Shown: positions 36,667 to 45,260 of the stretch, in pieces
Numbering within the stretch: the stretch's first letter is position 1
Layout: each line of letters begins with the position of its first letter
Assembly (NCBI RefSeq): GCF_013410875.1
Contig: NZ_JACCCU010000002.1
Span: 1,116,001-1,180,000, forward strand
Direction: 5' to 3'
Origin: Tunturiibacter empetritectus
GTDB taxonomy: Bacteria; Acidobacteriota; Terriglobia; Terriglobales; Acidobacteriaceae
Length of the DNA: 64,000 bases
Program-made: the position numbers and the translations under genes
Notes under the pieces: generated by a model
Told to the model about the DNA's origin: nothing
The model's database searches: none
Seen by the model: the letters and a program-made list of their open reading frames with translations, nothing else

Positions 36667-37143
36667 CTAGTGTGTTTCGTTGACACTAGATCGTTCTTTA
36701 CGAATTCTCAATATGAGATAGACAGCGATGGCAATGTTGAGCAGGAGCACGATGACCTTCGTGGCAGTTGGATGGCGGTAAATCTCGAAAATCTCTAGTG
36801 GCACGAGCGAGCTCGTGATAATCGTCGTGAACCACTCCGCCCATGGCTTCGCAAGCCAGAGCCCAATACCCTCGGTGAGAAAGAGGGCGGCATAAACGAA
36901 GCTGCCGATGCCAAGATCCTTGAAGTCCTTGGGCGGAATATTCGATAATTTGCCAAGGGCAAGGTCGACGTAGTGTCCCCCAGGATTGAAGCCGAACTTG
37001 GCGATCAAGAGAGTCACTGAGTCCCCAGGAACGCCATCGTGAAACAAGTGCAAGGCGCCAAAGCCCACCGCGATAAGAGCGATCGCTTTGAATAATTTGA
37101 AGATCGCTATTAGTCTTAGCAGACCAGAATTTTTTTTGTTCAT
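36667..37143 (-). CDS. DUF2127-like membrane protein
   Basis: 158 residues. The start LLRLIAIFKLFKAIALIAVG is typical of DUF2127. Four membrane helices are visible (about 15-35, 75-95, 100-120, 125-145), ending in a basic tail. It appears intact amid decayed neighbours. Function of the family is unknown; it is common next to stress-type genes in Acidobacteria. Confidence 0.75.
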   Translation of the reverse strand: MNKKNSGLLRLIAIFKLFKAIALIAVGFGALHLFHDGVPGDSVTLLIAKFGFNPGGHYVDLALGKLSNIPPKDFKDLGIGSFVYAALFLTEGIGLWLAKPWAEWFTTIITSSLVPLEIFEIYRHPTATKVIVLLLNIAIAVYLILRIRKERSSVNETH

Positions 37144-37209
37144 TGGACCGTTCGCCTTCAGAGGACTTTAGCATTGCCTTTTGGTGCTAACCAAAGTCTC
37201 TAAGAGGTA

Positions 37210-37245
37210 CCCCAGTGGCACCTGGGGCGGCATCTTTGCCGCCCC
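37210..37245. other. Overlapping, mutually exclusive hairpins
   Basis: CCCCAG (37210-37215) can pair with CTGGGG (37222-37227), while GGGGCGGCA (37224-37232) can pair with TGCCGCCCC (37237-37245). The two stems share bases 37224-37227. On the minus strand the larger stem follows the DUF3300 fragment as a terminator-like hairpin before the DUF2127 gene. No U-tract is present. Confidence 0.5.
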
Positions 37246-37263
37246 CCTTACAATCTCGATTGT

Positions 37264-37713
37264 CTAGCGTTTGCCACGCTTCTTATCTCCGGTGGATCTC
37301 ACTCGCGGGCCGACCGGCCGAATCCGGGGATGGGAGTACGGGGTGAACATAGACCCCCGGTTTACCCAACTATGTTCCCACGGATTCCCTCCGATCACAA
37401 TCGTGTGAGCTGGCCAGAAGAACGCCGGACCGGTGCACCAGCCCCATGTCCCGAAGGTGGCGGAGATGGTAACTGCGGGTCCAAATCGGATCGCGGTGCC
37501 AACTACGAAGCCTGGCCAAGGGCGAGCGAACACGATGACCGGATCGTAGTAAGGTACGTAGAATACCGCAGGGTTTAGAAGTCGGATCTCAATGGAGCCT
37601 CCCGTCTCGACCATATTCACGTAGCTGTTAGGAGCCAGATCGCCATAGCTGCGCGCCTTCTGCCGCATCCGCTGCACAGCATCCATCACCTCGGCGCGCT
37701 GGCTAAGATCCAT
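37264..37713 (-). pseudogene. N-terminally truncated DUF3300-like protein
   Basis: 149 residues. The start EVMDAVQRMRQKARSYGDL and the block NPAVFYVPYYDPVIVF are DUF3300 hallmarks, but family members carry about 100-150 residues before this point. The cut lies at about 37714, next to the duplicated ferritin-like fragment, so a rearrangement probably removed the N-terminus and signal peptide. Confidence 0.65.
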
Positions 37714-37771
37714 AAACCCAAACCAGTTCCGTTAATGCCTTTCGTGGTGAAGAACGGCTCAGAGATTCGCT

Positions 37772-38050
37772 TTACGTACGGAACATTACGAGATCGCAGG
37801 CTACGAAGCCTGCATCTCTATGGCGACCGCTTTGGCAATGCCGAATATAGTGAGGCTGCTCAACTCCAACCTAGAGGAGTTGTCGGCGGCAAGGAAGATC
37901 ACGACATCAGGGGCACCAATCATGAAGCAAAGTGCCAAAGAGCCCGAGCAGGCGAAGAAGCCGAAGACCGAGAAAGAGAAATACTCCGCTAAAAAGAGCA
38001 AGGAAGAAGAGGCGAAAGCCGCGCCCGAACTCAATACGTCTACCACCTGA
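37772..38050 (+). pseudogene. Ferritin-like DUF892 (YciE/YciF type) fragment, copy A
   Basis: Only the C-terminal third remains and it is broken by frame changes. From 37820 the frame reads MATALAMPNIVRLLNSNLEE, then a lysine-rich tail ending in PELNTST. It is closely similar base for base to 60551-60832 (copy B). Its left end coincides with the end of the DUF3300 fragment. Confidence 0.75.
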
Positions 38051-38171
38051 GGGCAATCCGCTTACCCCGATGCGGTCGATTAGGACTCAGATCTCTCACC
38101 CTAGAGAGAAGTGGCGCAAGTGTGTCAATCTCGTCGAGGGAGTGGCAACCTTTACAGAACGTCTGCGCTCC

Positions 38172-38196
38172 AAGTATAAATACTTCGTACTACGAA
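38172..38196 (+). promoter_or_regulatory. Twin palindromes upstream of the 88-residue gene (copy A)
   Basis: AAGTATAAATACTT (38172-38185) and TTCGTACTACGAA (38184-38196) are adjacent dyads, identical to 61139-61163. They end at the ribosome site of the gene at 38207. A binding site for the neighbouring MarR protein is a reasonable inference. Confidence 0.5.
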
Positions 38197-38206
38197 AGGA
38201 CAACGA

Positions 38207-38473
38207 ATGAGTCAGCCGAAGCTGTATTCTGTCGAAGAAGCAATCAAGGCACAGAAGTCTTTGCGCGAAGCAGCCGGGCTGGGACCTGAGCAGTTTCCCA
38301 TCCAGGCGTTTGTTGGAATGATCAGTGACGAGATTGAGTCTCTGCGGAAGCGTGGCAAGACCGATGACGATATCGCGTCCCTTATTCAGCGAAACAGCGC
38401 AATCGAGATCACTGCTGCCGAGATTGCCGAGAACTACGCCTCACCTGAAGAGCGTCATCAGCATAGCGAGTAG
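38207..38473 (+). CDS. 88-residue conserved-type protein (intact copy)
   Basis: The protein starts MSQPKLYSVEEAIKAQKSLR behind AAAGGA, is helical and charged, and ends YASPEERHQHSE. It is intact here, while its duplicate at 61174-61440 has a one-base deletion. The last 65 bases overlap the convergent MarR gene. It has no recognisable domain. Preservation of one copy in a decayed area suggests use. Confidence 0.65.
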   Translation: MSQPKLYSVEEAIKAQKSLREAAGLGPEQFPIQAFVGMISDEIESLRKRGKTDDDIASLIQRNSAIEITAAEIAENYASPEERHQHSE

Positions 38474-38921
38474 GCTTAGGGGCCTCTAGGCTTATGGCGC
38501 TGAGCTTCACCATCTGCTCAAGGCCGGCGAGGAGGCCCTCACGCCCTGTCTTACTCATTCGACCGAATATTCCAGACATGAAGGCGTGGAAACCCAAAGA
38601 TGTGGAGTTCTGTAAAGTCTCGCCTGCCTTTGTCGCAGAAATGTCGATTTTCCGACCGTCTGTGATCTGACGGGTTCGGCGGACAAGATCTCGCTCTTCC
38701 AAAGAGTTAACGGTGGCGTTTAGGGTGGCTGGACTTAAATTCAGTCTTCTTGAGAGTTCTGTGAGAGTCATGCCTTGCTTTGGAACCACGTTCAAGGTTA
38801 TGAACTGCGTCGCGCTCAATCCTGCTTGCTGGAAGCGGTTAAAGTTTGCGGCCTGGATCACCTGACGGAGCTGCATCCATGCGGCAATAAAGCGGGTTGT
38901 CTCATTTTCGAAAGCCGACAT
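38409..38921 (-). CDS. MarR-family transcriptional regulator (copy A)
   Basis: 170 residues from ATG 38921, matching the start of the duplicate at 61888; an upstream in-frame ATG at 38948 is rejected. The winged helix reads MTLTELSRRLNLSPATLNAT, VNSLEERDLVRR and the wing QITDGRKIDISATKAGE. About 85-90 percent of residues agree with copy B by eye. It is convergent with the 88-residue gene and overlaps its end. Confidence 0.85.
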   Translation of the reverse strand: MSAFENETTRFIAAWMQLRQVIQAANFNRFQQAGLSATQFITLNVVPKQGMTLTELSRRLNLSPATLNATVNSLEERDLVRRTRQITDGRKIDISATKAGETLQNSTSLGFHAFMSGIFGRMSKTGREGLLAGLEQMVKLSAISLEAPKPTRYADDALQVRRSSRQSRQQ

Positions 38922-39389
38922 GCATCTATTGTGGACGAGATCTCGCAAGCTGGCTCCAACTAATGTGATTCCTAGCCAAATTCGCCAAAAGTCAGCGTCT
39001 ACCTTCGATTAGCAACTCTGAATGAACCAGCCGTATTCGCGTCAACCCTTCAGCTTGCCTCCGGAGCTCCGTCGGAAGAATGAGAAGAGCGAGTTGGTGC
39101 ACAGGTAAATCAGACACATCTCGCACTAAATGATTCTCATAATTCTGAGAAGGTGAATCTGTACATGTTAATGGTGCAGAGTCGAATCGCCTTACTCAAC
39201 GAAATCGCATTATGTACACTTAGCTTCTGTGACCGACAGGCCAAAAAGGAAAGTCACACCATCGCGCTGTAGAGCCCGATGTCGAGCACCATGCACCACA
39301 GTTTTGCCTACCTAAAGATCTCCCCACCTGCTTCTTCAATCAATCCTCCCGTTCGTCCTCATAGCCACAAGGCTCCGACCAACGGTAGA
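38922..39389. other. Decayed tail of duplication copy A
   Basis: No gene. Bases to about 39250 match parts of 61889-62729 with many changes and one large deletion. The rest holds no supportable feature. Confidence 0.6.
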
Positions 39390-39671
39390 TCACTTCTGCC
39401 TTCGCTCTAGCCCCGTGCTAGGATCCAGCGCGAAGTTGAAGTGGCGCCGAAACTTTTCCTGCTTCTTCATCTGTCTCAGCGCATAGCCGTTCCAGGGCCA
39501 ACCGTTGCCGCGTTCGACGGGCTGCGCTAACTGCCGATCCATCAGGTTCCAAACCGCGCTGGAAACGCCCCATGCGCTGATACCTTTTTCGTGGCTGTCC
39601 GACTCCTCCGCAGATAGGCTTTCGCAGCGTAGAAGCTTTCTGACCTCCTCATGGGAACTATGAAGCAACAA
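39390..39671 (-). CDS. Hypothetical protein, possibly a remnant
   Basis: 93 residues. The C-terminal half (WPWNGYALRQMKKQEKFRRH) looks protein-like, the N-terminal half less so. No family recognised, no clear ribosome site, and it lies among pseudogenes, so it may be a fragment. Confidence 0.3.
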   Translation of the reverse strand: MLLHSSHEEVRKLLRCESLSAEESDSHEKGISAWGVSSAVWNLMDRQLAQPVERGNGWPWNGYALRQMKKQEKFRRHFNFALDPSTGLERRQK

Positions 39672-39827
39672 AGGCCCGATGCGCCTTTGTCCATTTGGTC
39701 CTATGAAATGAACCGCTCAGTCTGCCGACATAACGTTGACCAAAACGCGATGACTATTCACCTTTCACCGCAGAATAGTCGGCCCGGTTCATAATTCTCG
39801 CTCTGAGCGTTGAAGTCTAAAGAGTTC

Positions 39828-40100
39828 TGCTCTTGTTTGCCGTGTCACGCTAAGGGTCCACCGTACGAAGATGTTGATGGCGAAGACGCCGGTTCGACCG
39901 TTACTCCTGCAATTGTGGCGTGAGCAGCATCCAAATGGTCGGGTTTCGGTGATGAACCACAATCGGGCGCCGCACACTCTACAGCAACGGCCGTCCCGCT
40001 TCAGGACCATCTCTCGCAGCCCACCAAAGTATTCCTCATCCTGACGCTTGAGCGTGTAGCAAGTCGCGCAAGGCCGTGTGCGAGGATCTTCGCATTCCCG
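39828..40100. pseudogene. HNH nuclease remnant with halves on opposite strands, locus 1
   Basis: On the minus strand about 40100-39966 encodes the N-terminal half (CATCYTLKRQDEEYFGGLR, then LKRDGRCCRVCGA, with zinc-type CxxC pairs). On the plus strand about 39828-39945 encodes the C-terminal half (VHRTKM..., PLLLQLWREQHPNG). Together they make most of an HNH endonuclease, but the second half is inverted. The same arrangement recurs at 47485-47870. Confidence 0.55.
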
Positions 40101-40134
40101 CAGCTGCAGTACATGGCGCTTTGGAAGCACTTTT

Positions 40135-40483
40135 TCAACGCACCTTTTCTCCCAACATGCCCAGACTAATATCGACGCAGATCCAACCTTCTTTCCAAAG
40201 ATCACTGCGGGCACTATCAAACGGAATCCCATTTGCTTTGGCTTGGCTGCCCGCGTAGAAGAGAAGGCCCCAAGTCTCTACGAAGTTGTCTTCGCCGCCT
40301 TCCTCAAGCACTTTAGGGGTGTCGAGCTGACTCCAACAGCTCCGTGTCGGCATCGTCCCGTCCCATTTGCCACCAGCGGTGCGATGTCTCCAGCTTCGGA
40401 ATTCCGCTCAAGCGAGCGCCATAACCGACCGCATACTCCGCGGGCTCCCACCTTTCGCAGTTGGCCTGTTCTCGCCTAGTCAT
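40135..40483 (-). pseudogene. Frameshifted hypothetical gene
   Basis: From ATG 40483 the frame reads through GYGARLSGIPKLETSHRWWQ and GRDDADTELLESARHP, then stops. A frame change near 40330 continues VLEEGGEDNFVETWGLLFYA and ANGIPFDSARSDLWKEGW. Both halves share a G-x-x-A-x-x-x-G-I-P...W theme, hinting at an internal repeat. The joined protein is about 115 residues of unknown function. Confidence 0.5.
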
Positions 40484-40512
40484 GCGCTTCCTTCCGTTTA
40501 AGCGTTGACCAG

Positions 40513-40830
40513 CTATACATCTAATTGGGTAAACCATTCAGCATAGGGCGTTCCTGACACCTTGTGCCGATTCCAGTCGGGTGAACTGTCAGTCCACCAA
40601 ACCGGGCCTCGCTCGCCTAAGAGGTGCTTCACCTCGTCTATAATTCTTCTCGCCGCCTCTTTTGCGGCTTCGTCATCCTTGCGAATTGCCACGCGCGTTT
40701 CGCTTGTCGTGCTTCCATGAGGCGCTTCACTAGCGTTCGTCTCAGGTCCTGAGGAATCTGCGGGTTGGTGCAGCGCCATAACCTTCCCCTAACCAGGAGT
40801 CACAGGATATTCAGATGTCACTTCGCTCCC
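40513..40830 (-). pseudogene. Broken small conserved gene (GERGPVWWTD family), copy 1
   Basis: The C-terminal half is open and reads AKEAARRIIDEVKHLLGERG, PVWWTDSSPDWNRHKVSGTP and YAEWF. The N-terminal part is in other frames: YPVTPG before a stop, then WRCTNPQIPQDLRRTLVKRL. Comparison with the copy at 47165-47476 shows at least two frame breaks. The open frame to 40779 therefore begins out of frame. Family function unknown. Confidence 0.65.
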
Positions 40831-41047
40831 AACAACATATCTATAGAGCGTCAGGCGCGCAACACGGACCTAATAGCAATCGATGTGTTCGATTCGCCGG
40901 CTGCTACGCGCCTCCTAGGTTTCGTGACTCGGATCGCGTTCAAGGCAGTCTTGCGACCACCATAAACCCTATCAGGTAGCTCTGCCAGAGCTATCCCTCT
41001 CGTTATGACGTTTTCGGGAGTCTAGATAGACTTCACGGCCACGATCC

Positions 41048-41209
41048 CTACAGCCTGCTCCGCCCTCGACCAAACAGCAGGTAGATAATCGCAATCGCAA
41101 GAACGAGACTAAGGCCGCCGCCACCGTAGTAGCCGACTCCAGGACCCATGTAGTAGCCGCCGCCGCCGAAGAGAACCAATAGGACAATAAGAATGATGAT
41201 GAGTGGCAT
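41048..41209 (-). CDS. DUF3309-like small membrane protein
   Basis: 53 residues from ATG 41209: MPLIIILIVLLVLFGGGGYY, a glycine/tyrosine-rich turn, then LSLVLAIAIIYLLFGRGRSR. Two helices flank a Gly-rich loop, the DUF3309 pattern. The longer in-frame extension to 41308 is rejected. Probably a stress-associated inner-membrane protein. Confidence 0.7.
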   Translation of the reverse strand: MPLIIILIVLLVLFGGGGYYMGPGVGYYGGGGLSLVLAIAIIYLLFGRGRSRL

Positions 41210-41479
41210 GCCGAAAAGTCTAGCATGCTTTTCCCAGCGGCCGAATCTCCCTAACAAACCTGGGACGACTGAACAGTGCCATAGTCGGCGAAACTCATCC
41301 CGACCCAACTAGTCAAACTGAATTCGAACTAATCAATGGGCACTGTTATCCATTCGGTTTAACATAAGGGGAGACGCAAACTTCAGTAGCGCGGGCGTGT
41401 CTTTTCGTTATCCGTCGGAAAGTGAGTAAAGCTTGAGCTACAACCTGGTCCATATTCAGGTAGCGGTAGTCGCTCGAGA

Positions 41480-41911
41480 TTACAGGATGTTAACAGCTCG
41501 AGCCGCGAGCAGAGCCACGGTGGTGAAAGAGATGAGGGATTGAACCATCTTGAGTTCTTTGGCCCATCTCGGCAATACAGGGCAGTCTGTGGGGGAGAAA
41601 GCGGTACTCGTGTTGAAGGCGATGAAGAGGTAGTCTACGAATCCGGGGCTCAAATATTGCTCGCCCATTTCCTTTCTTGTCTCAGCATTGAGAGTCATGT
41701 GCGGAAACAAGAACGCGCCATCGGTATGGCTCTCGCGCAAATCCCGCACATTAGGACCATCTGCATCCAAGCGCCAGTACCACGACGCAAAGACAAGAAT
41801 GTTTGTAACCCATAAGGCCGCCGCCGAACGCAATAAGACTTGGGGAGGTACGTTGTGGGACGGCAAGGCCCCGATCAGCAAGCCCAAGGACCAGACCATA
41901 TCTGCAGTCAC
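41480..41911 (-). pseudogene. N-terminally truncated membrane protein
   Basis: 143 residues with three or four membrane helices. The block FVDYLFIAFNTSTAFSPTD and the end SLISFTTVALLAARAVNIL match a family of roughly 220-residue membrane proteins (DUF1345-like), so about 80 N-terminal residues appear missing. Upstream DNA has only a different frame. Truncation is inferred from family memory. Confidence 0.45.
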
Positions 41912-42008
41912 TACTATTCCTTATTGATGCATCGATCACCGAAGTTTGGGAAGTGCCCTCAAGAAAAAGACGCACCAATAGAACGAACGAGAAATCTTCG
42001 AAGCTGTC

Positions 42009-42524
42009 TCATGGCTGATGCTTAGCGGGCGCATCATTTTGAATGCGTTTGCCGAAGACCAACCCGATTGTCGTGCCAATAGCTGCCGAGTGATCACTGA
42101 TGCCAAATCGCACGCCGCCGTTTATGCCAAAGGCGTCACTAAATTGGTGATATAAACCGCCAAACAAGTAAGTGCCAGGCGGCGTATTGGATTGTGAGGT
42201 GTTCTGGCCGAAAATCTCAGCGTAAAAACGCGTCTTGTTTTGAAGGTGGTAGCTAAGAGCGAACGATTGTTGTCCACCGTACCGACATCCGGTAACCGTT
42301 TGGCAGTCTGACTGTACTATCGAGCCATTCGCAATGACATCAATGTGACCGTTATTCCCGTAGTGGTGATTGAGAAGCAGAATTGCTTGTTGACCATAGC
42401 CCTGAAGCGCACCCGTTGAGGCGGTGGGAAGTTCAGCTTCATACTGAAATGCGACTCCGGGCGCGAACCGATGGTACTGTTCCTTCTTTGCCTCGACTTT
42501 TCCGCCAATTTGAATCGTGCCGAC
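42009..42524 (-). pseudogene. C-terminal part of an outer-membrane beta-barrel protein
   Basis: About 170 residues of alternating polar/hydrophobic strands (RFAPGVAFQYEAELPTAS; RFYAEIFGQNTSQSN; FGINGGVRFGISDHSAAIGT), ending GLVFGKRIQ plus a short tail. It resembles transporter-type barrels of the phenol-degradation MetA group. The N-terminus and signal peptide are gone; the open frame instead runs into LysR-derived sequence upstream. Confidence 0.55.
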
Positions 42525-43213
42525 AAGGCCCGCATATTCGTTGATTGAGAGGTAGGGCCGGAAAGTAAGGGTTTCCTTATCTTTTCCGTTCACGTGTGTG
42601 TGAACTTCCAGGTATTCTCCGGCTTCCAAAACGAGAACGCGAGCAGACGATGGCCCAGTAGGTCGCGTGGTGATCTGGGAGGCTTGCACTTCGCCATATA
42701 GGTAGGGCTCGCGACAAGCCGGTGCCGGTAGGTGAGAATCTTGCGGGCGACGAGTGCTGAATCCTCGAGTTCTCCTACCCTGAACGACAGGTCGACGCCT
42801 TCGGCGATCTGATCGACGATCCGTTCGGTGATGAAGATCTGGACGCGGACGTTAGGATAGGATGCCTGGAAGGCGCCGACCAGCGGCGCAAGCAATGAGT
42901 CGGAGATGCTGGGTGGCGCGGAGAGCCGGAGTACGCCGGAGACGTTTGACAGATGGTTCGAGACGATGCCGTCGACGGCTTCGCTGAGTTCGGCGCTGTG
43001 CTGAGCATGCTCCAGAACTTCCGAACCAACATCGGTGAGCCGGAGGCTGCGTGTGGAGCGCTCAAGCAGGCGCACGCCGAGCTGATCCTCCAGTTCCACG
43101 ATGCGGCGACTCACGGTTGAGACAGGCATTTTGAGTCGGCGGGCAGCCTCTGAAAAGCTGTTCACCTCGACGACTTTGGCGAAAATCATCAGCGAATTGA
43201 GGTCCATCTTCAT
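42525..43213 (-). pseudogene. LysR-family regulator broken by an AC-repeat frameshift
   Basis: The N-terminal 203 residues are intact (FSEAARRLKMPVSTVSRRIV; LLERSTRSLRLTDVGSEVLE) and run to AFSFWKPENTWKF, then stop after THT. Two bases fewer in the ACACAC stretch near 42600 would give FTHVNGKDKETLTFRPYLSI, the expected continuation of the effector domain. After about SINEYAGL the sequence joins the barrel fragment, so the C-terminal 70 residues are also lost. Confidence 0.7.
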
Positions 43214-43317
43214 TATTCCATTATGGAAAGCTGATTCCCAGTTTACCCCGCTTATCGCGCTGACGGGATAAGCCTAAAGTTAGTTACGAAGCATCGGCAG
43301 TCTGGGAGGTCCAAATT

Positions 43318-43716
43318 ATGAATTCAAATGAACAAGCCGTCGTCGCCGTACTAAAGGAATATCAAGACGCGTTGAACCAGTCCGATACGGATGCAGTGAT
43401 GAAGCTCTACGCCCCTGACGGCGTCTTCATGGCGCAGAATTTCCCGTCCAGCGTTGGAGCCGATGCAGTCCATAAGGCATATCTCGGAGTATTCGAGGCA
43501 ATCACGCTCAAGGTAAATTTCAATGTTGCTGAAGTCTTCCAGATAGCTCCTGACTGGGCGATCGCACGTACCAATTCGGCAGGAACATCCAAGGTCAACG
43601 CCACCGGCGACGGCGGCCCCGAGGCGAACCAGGAACTCTTCGTGTTTCAAAAGGTCGACAGTAGCTGGAAAATTTCACGATACTGCTTCTCTACCACCAA
43701 TCCACCAAAACACTAA
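43318..43716 (+). CDS. NTF2-like (SnoaL/SgcJ-type) protein
   Basis: 132 residues, with GGAGG before the ATG. The single-domain pattern is clear: VLKEYQDALNQSDTDAVMKL, YAPDGVFMAQNF, a middle VNFNVAEVFQIAPDWAIART and the end ELFVFQKVDSSWKISRYCF. Such cone-shaped folds bind small ligands or act as isomerases. It is divergent from the broken LysR gene, which may once have controlled it. Confidence 0.85.
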   Translation: MNSNEQAVVAVLKEYQDALNQSDTDAVMKLYAPDGVFMAQNFPSSVGADAVHKAYLGVFEAITLKVNFNVAEVFQIAPDWAIARTNSAGTSKVNATGDGGPEANQELFVFQKVDSSWKISRYCFSTTNPPKH

Positions 43717-43858
43717 TTGTCGCCAGTGTACGACTTTCTCTGATTGAGTTTCAGTATTTCAACAGAGATCGATATTCGAGACGGGGGCAATAAGGAATCA
43801 GCCAGCCGCACAGCAGGCGTGTGCCTTAGTGCGGCCTTCAGTAGTAGGAGAGCTACCA

Positions 43859-44098
43859 ATGAAAAAGTTCATGTACGGTCTGGCACTTGCTGCCGCCATT
43901 TTCGCTTGCGCCTCAGCTCAGTCCTCACATGAGGATTCAGCAGAGAACCTGAAGAAGTACGTACCGCTCTTGCCTTCGGTGAAGGCACAGGTTTGGAAGA
44001 TCGATCCGAAACTGGGATATGCGGTCCAAGGTGTGGGAGGAGGTGTCTATGTCATCTCCGATAATGGCTGGCAGTCTGCATTCCTCGCAACCTGTTGA
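43859..44098 (+). pseudogene. N-terminal remnant of an exported MBL-fold hydrolase
   Basis: From ATG 43859 behind GGAGAG: a signal peptide (MKKFMYGLALAAAIFACASA), then KLGYAVQGVGGGVYVISDNG and WQSAFLATC before a stop. The sequence matches the start of secreted metallo-beta-lactamase-fold proteins, which continue for about 250 more residues with the HxHxDH motif; this is missing. The cut coincides with the 3' end of the AraC gene. Confidence 0.65.
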
Positions 44099-45008
44099 TG
44101 CCCTTTCTGCTCGACTTTGGAGCGCCCCTGGCGGGAGCTTCCCCAAAGAACCGTCTGTAATCTCGGCCGAAATGTGATGAGCTTTTGTAACCGACCTCTG
44201 CTGCCGCGCTTCCAGCCGTAGCATTCGCATCAAGCAACATCGCGCGTGCTCTATGCATGCGGATCGCTTTGACGTACTGGATCGGCGTCGTGGCGGTCAC
44301 CTGCTTGAAGTGGAAGTGAAACGTCGAGACGCTCATACCCGCACGACGTGCGAGGTCCGAAACCAACAAAGGGCGGCGGTATTCCGCGTGCATACGTTGA
44401 AGAGCACGAAGGATGTTGGCGAAAGATCCATGGACGTCCACCATTGCACGAATCCCCGAGCCGCTAGGCCCTTTGAGTACAAGGTAGATGAGTTCCCGAA
44501 CCACTTGGTCGCCAAGTACCCGCGCGTCTTCGGGCGAGGTGGCAGTCTTGAGTAGCCGTATGAGCGTACTTGCGAGTTCTTCGTCCAGGGTCGCGGTCAG
44601 AATAGCTTGAGGGGCAGTCCGGTGCACTAGGTCCAGATTCCGCATCCTCGACACTATACTGAGCACGACTTCTCTCCGAAGGCGGACGACCACAGAAAGC
44701 AACGGCGTGTTCTGATTCGCCTCAACAACGCACTCCAGCGGCATGGGCGCGGAGAGCACCAACACTGTGTTTGAGTCGTAAACCAGCCTGGTTCCTCCCA
44801 GGTAGTCGATCTTCTTTCCTTGAATAACAAAAATCAGGCTTGGGTCGTAGGCAATAGGAGTCCGCGGTATGGATTTGCTCCGTCGTAAAACCGTAACGTC
44901 GTCCACGAGAGTCTGGTTGTAGCCCTCCAGCGGGGTCAGTCGAGCAGCCAGGCGCACCGCGTCGCTACGTATCTCAGCGGTTTGCCGATCGGCGTTTCGG
45001 TGCGGCAT
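44052..45008 (-). CDS. AraC-family transcriptional regulator
   Basis: 318 residues. The N-terminal cupin-like AraC_N part (PSLIFVIQGKKIDYLGG; LVLSAPMPLECVVEA) is followed by two C-terminal helix-turn-helix motifs (VSDLARRAGMSVSTFHFHFK; AAEVGYKSSSHFGRDYRRFF). The last residues run into the MBL remnant and may not be native. It is divergent from the short-chain dehydrogenase gene (252 bases apart) and probably regulates it, as such pairs commonly do. Confidence 0.88.
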   Translation of the reverse strand: MPHRNADRQTAEIRSDAVRLAARLTPLEGYNQTLVDDVTVLRRSKSIPRTPIAYDPSLIFVIQGKKIDYLGGTRLVYDSNTVLVLSAPMPLECVVEANQNTPLLSVVVRLRREVVLSIVSRMRNLDLVHRTAPQAILTATLDEELASTLIRLLKTATSPEDARVLGDQVVRELIYLVLKGPSGSGIRAMVDVHGSFANILRALQRMHAEYRRPLLVSDLARRAGMSVSTFHFHFKQVTATTPIQYVKAIRMHRARAMLLDANATAGSAAAEVGYKSSSHFGRDYRRFFGEAPARGAPKSSRKGINRLRGMQTASHYRR

Positions 45009-45260
45009 TTCATGACTCTAAACCACCGTAGAGGTCCATCAGCGGTTTATTGTGCGCACGAGAGTGAGCAAGGGTGAATGTGGTCGTAGCTTTAGGCTAA
45101 ACAATCGGAGCTTTCGGCCAAACGCATTACCTGCGACATCATCTATAGAAAGAATGGCGCTTCGCTGGCGAGCTCTGCAAGCTCGAGCCACGCATACACA
45201 GCAGGTGCCAAACGATTACCGTGTTTTGGCGGGAGAACGATGAAACACAAAGGAGATGGT

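Larger units (their letters stand above)
37772..39250 (+). repeat. Segmental duplication, copy A (partner 60551-62729)
   Basis: The same order appears in both places: DUF892 3' end, a 33-base upstream element with two palindromes, an 88-residue gene, a convergent MarR gene and remnants of a response-regulator-like and an 80-codon gene. In copy A the last two are reduced: sequence matching 61980-62090 jumps to that matching about 62600, so about 500 bases were lost. Copy A keeps the 88-residue gene intact. Confidence 0.85.

Noticed and set aside
40513-40779. 88-residue protein as an intact gene
   Set aside because: Its N-terminal third is out of frame compared with the GERGPVWW copy at 47165-47476; called a pseudogene instead.
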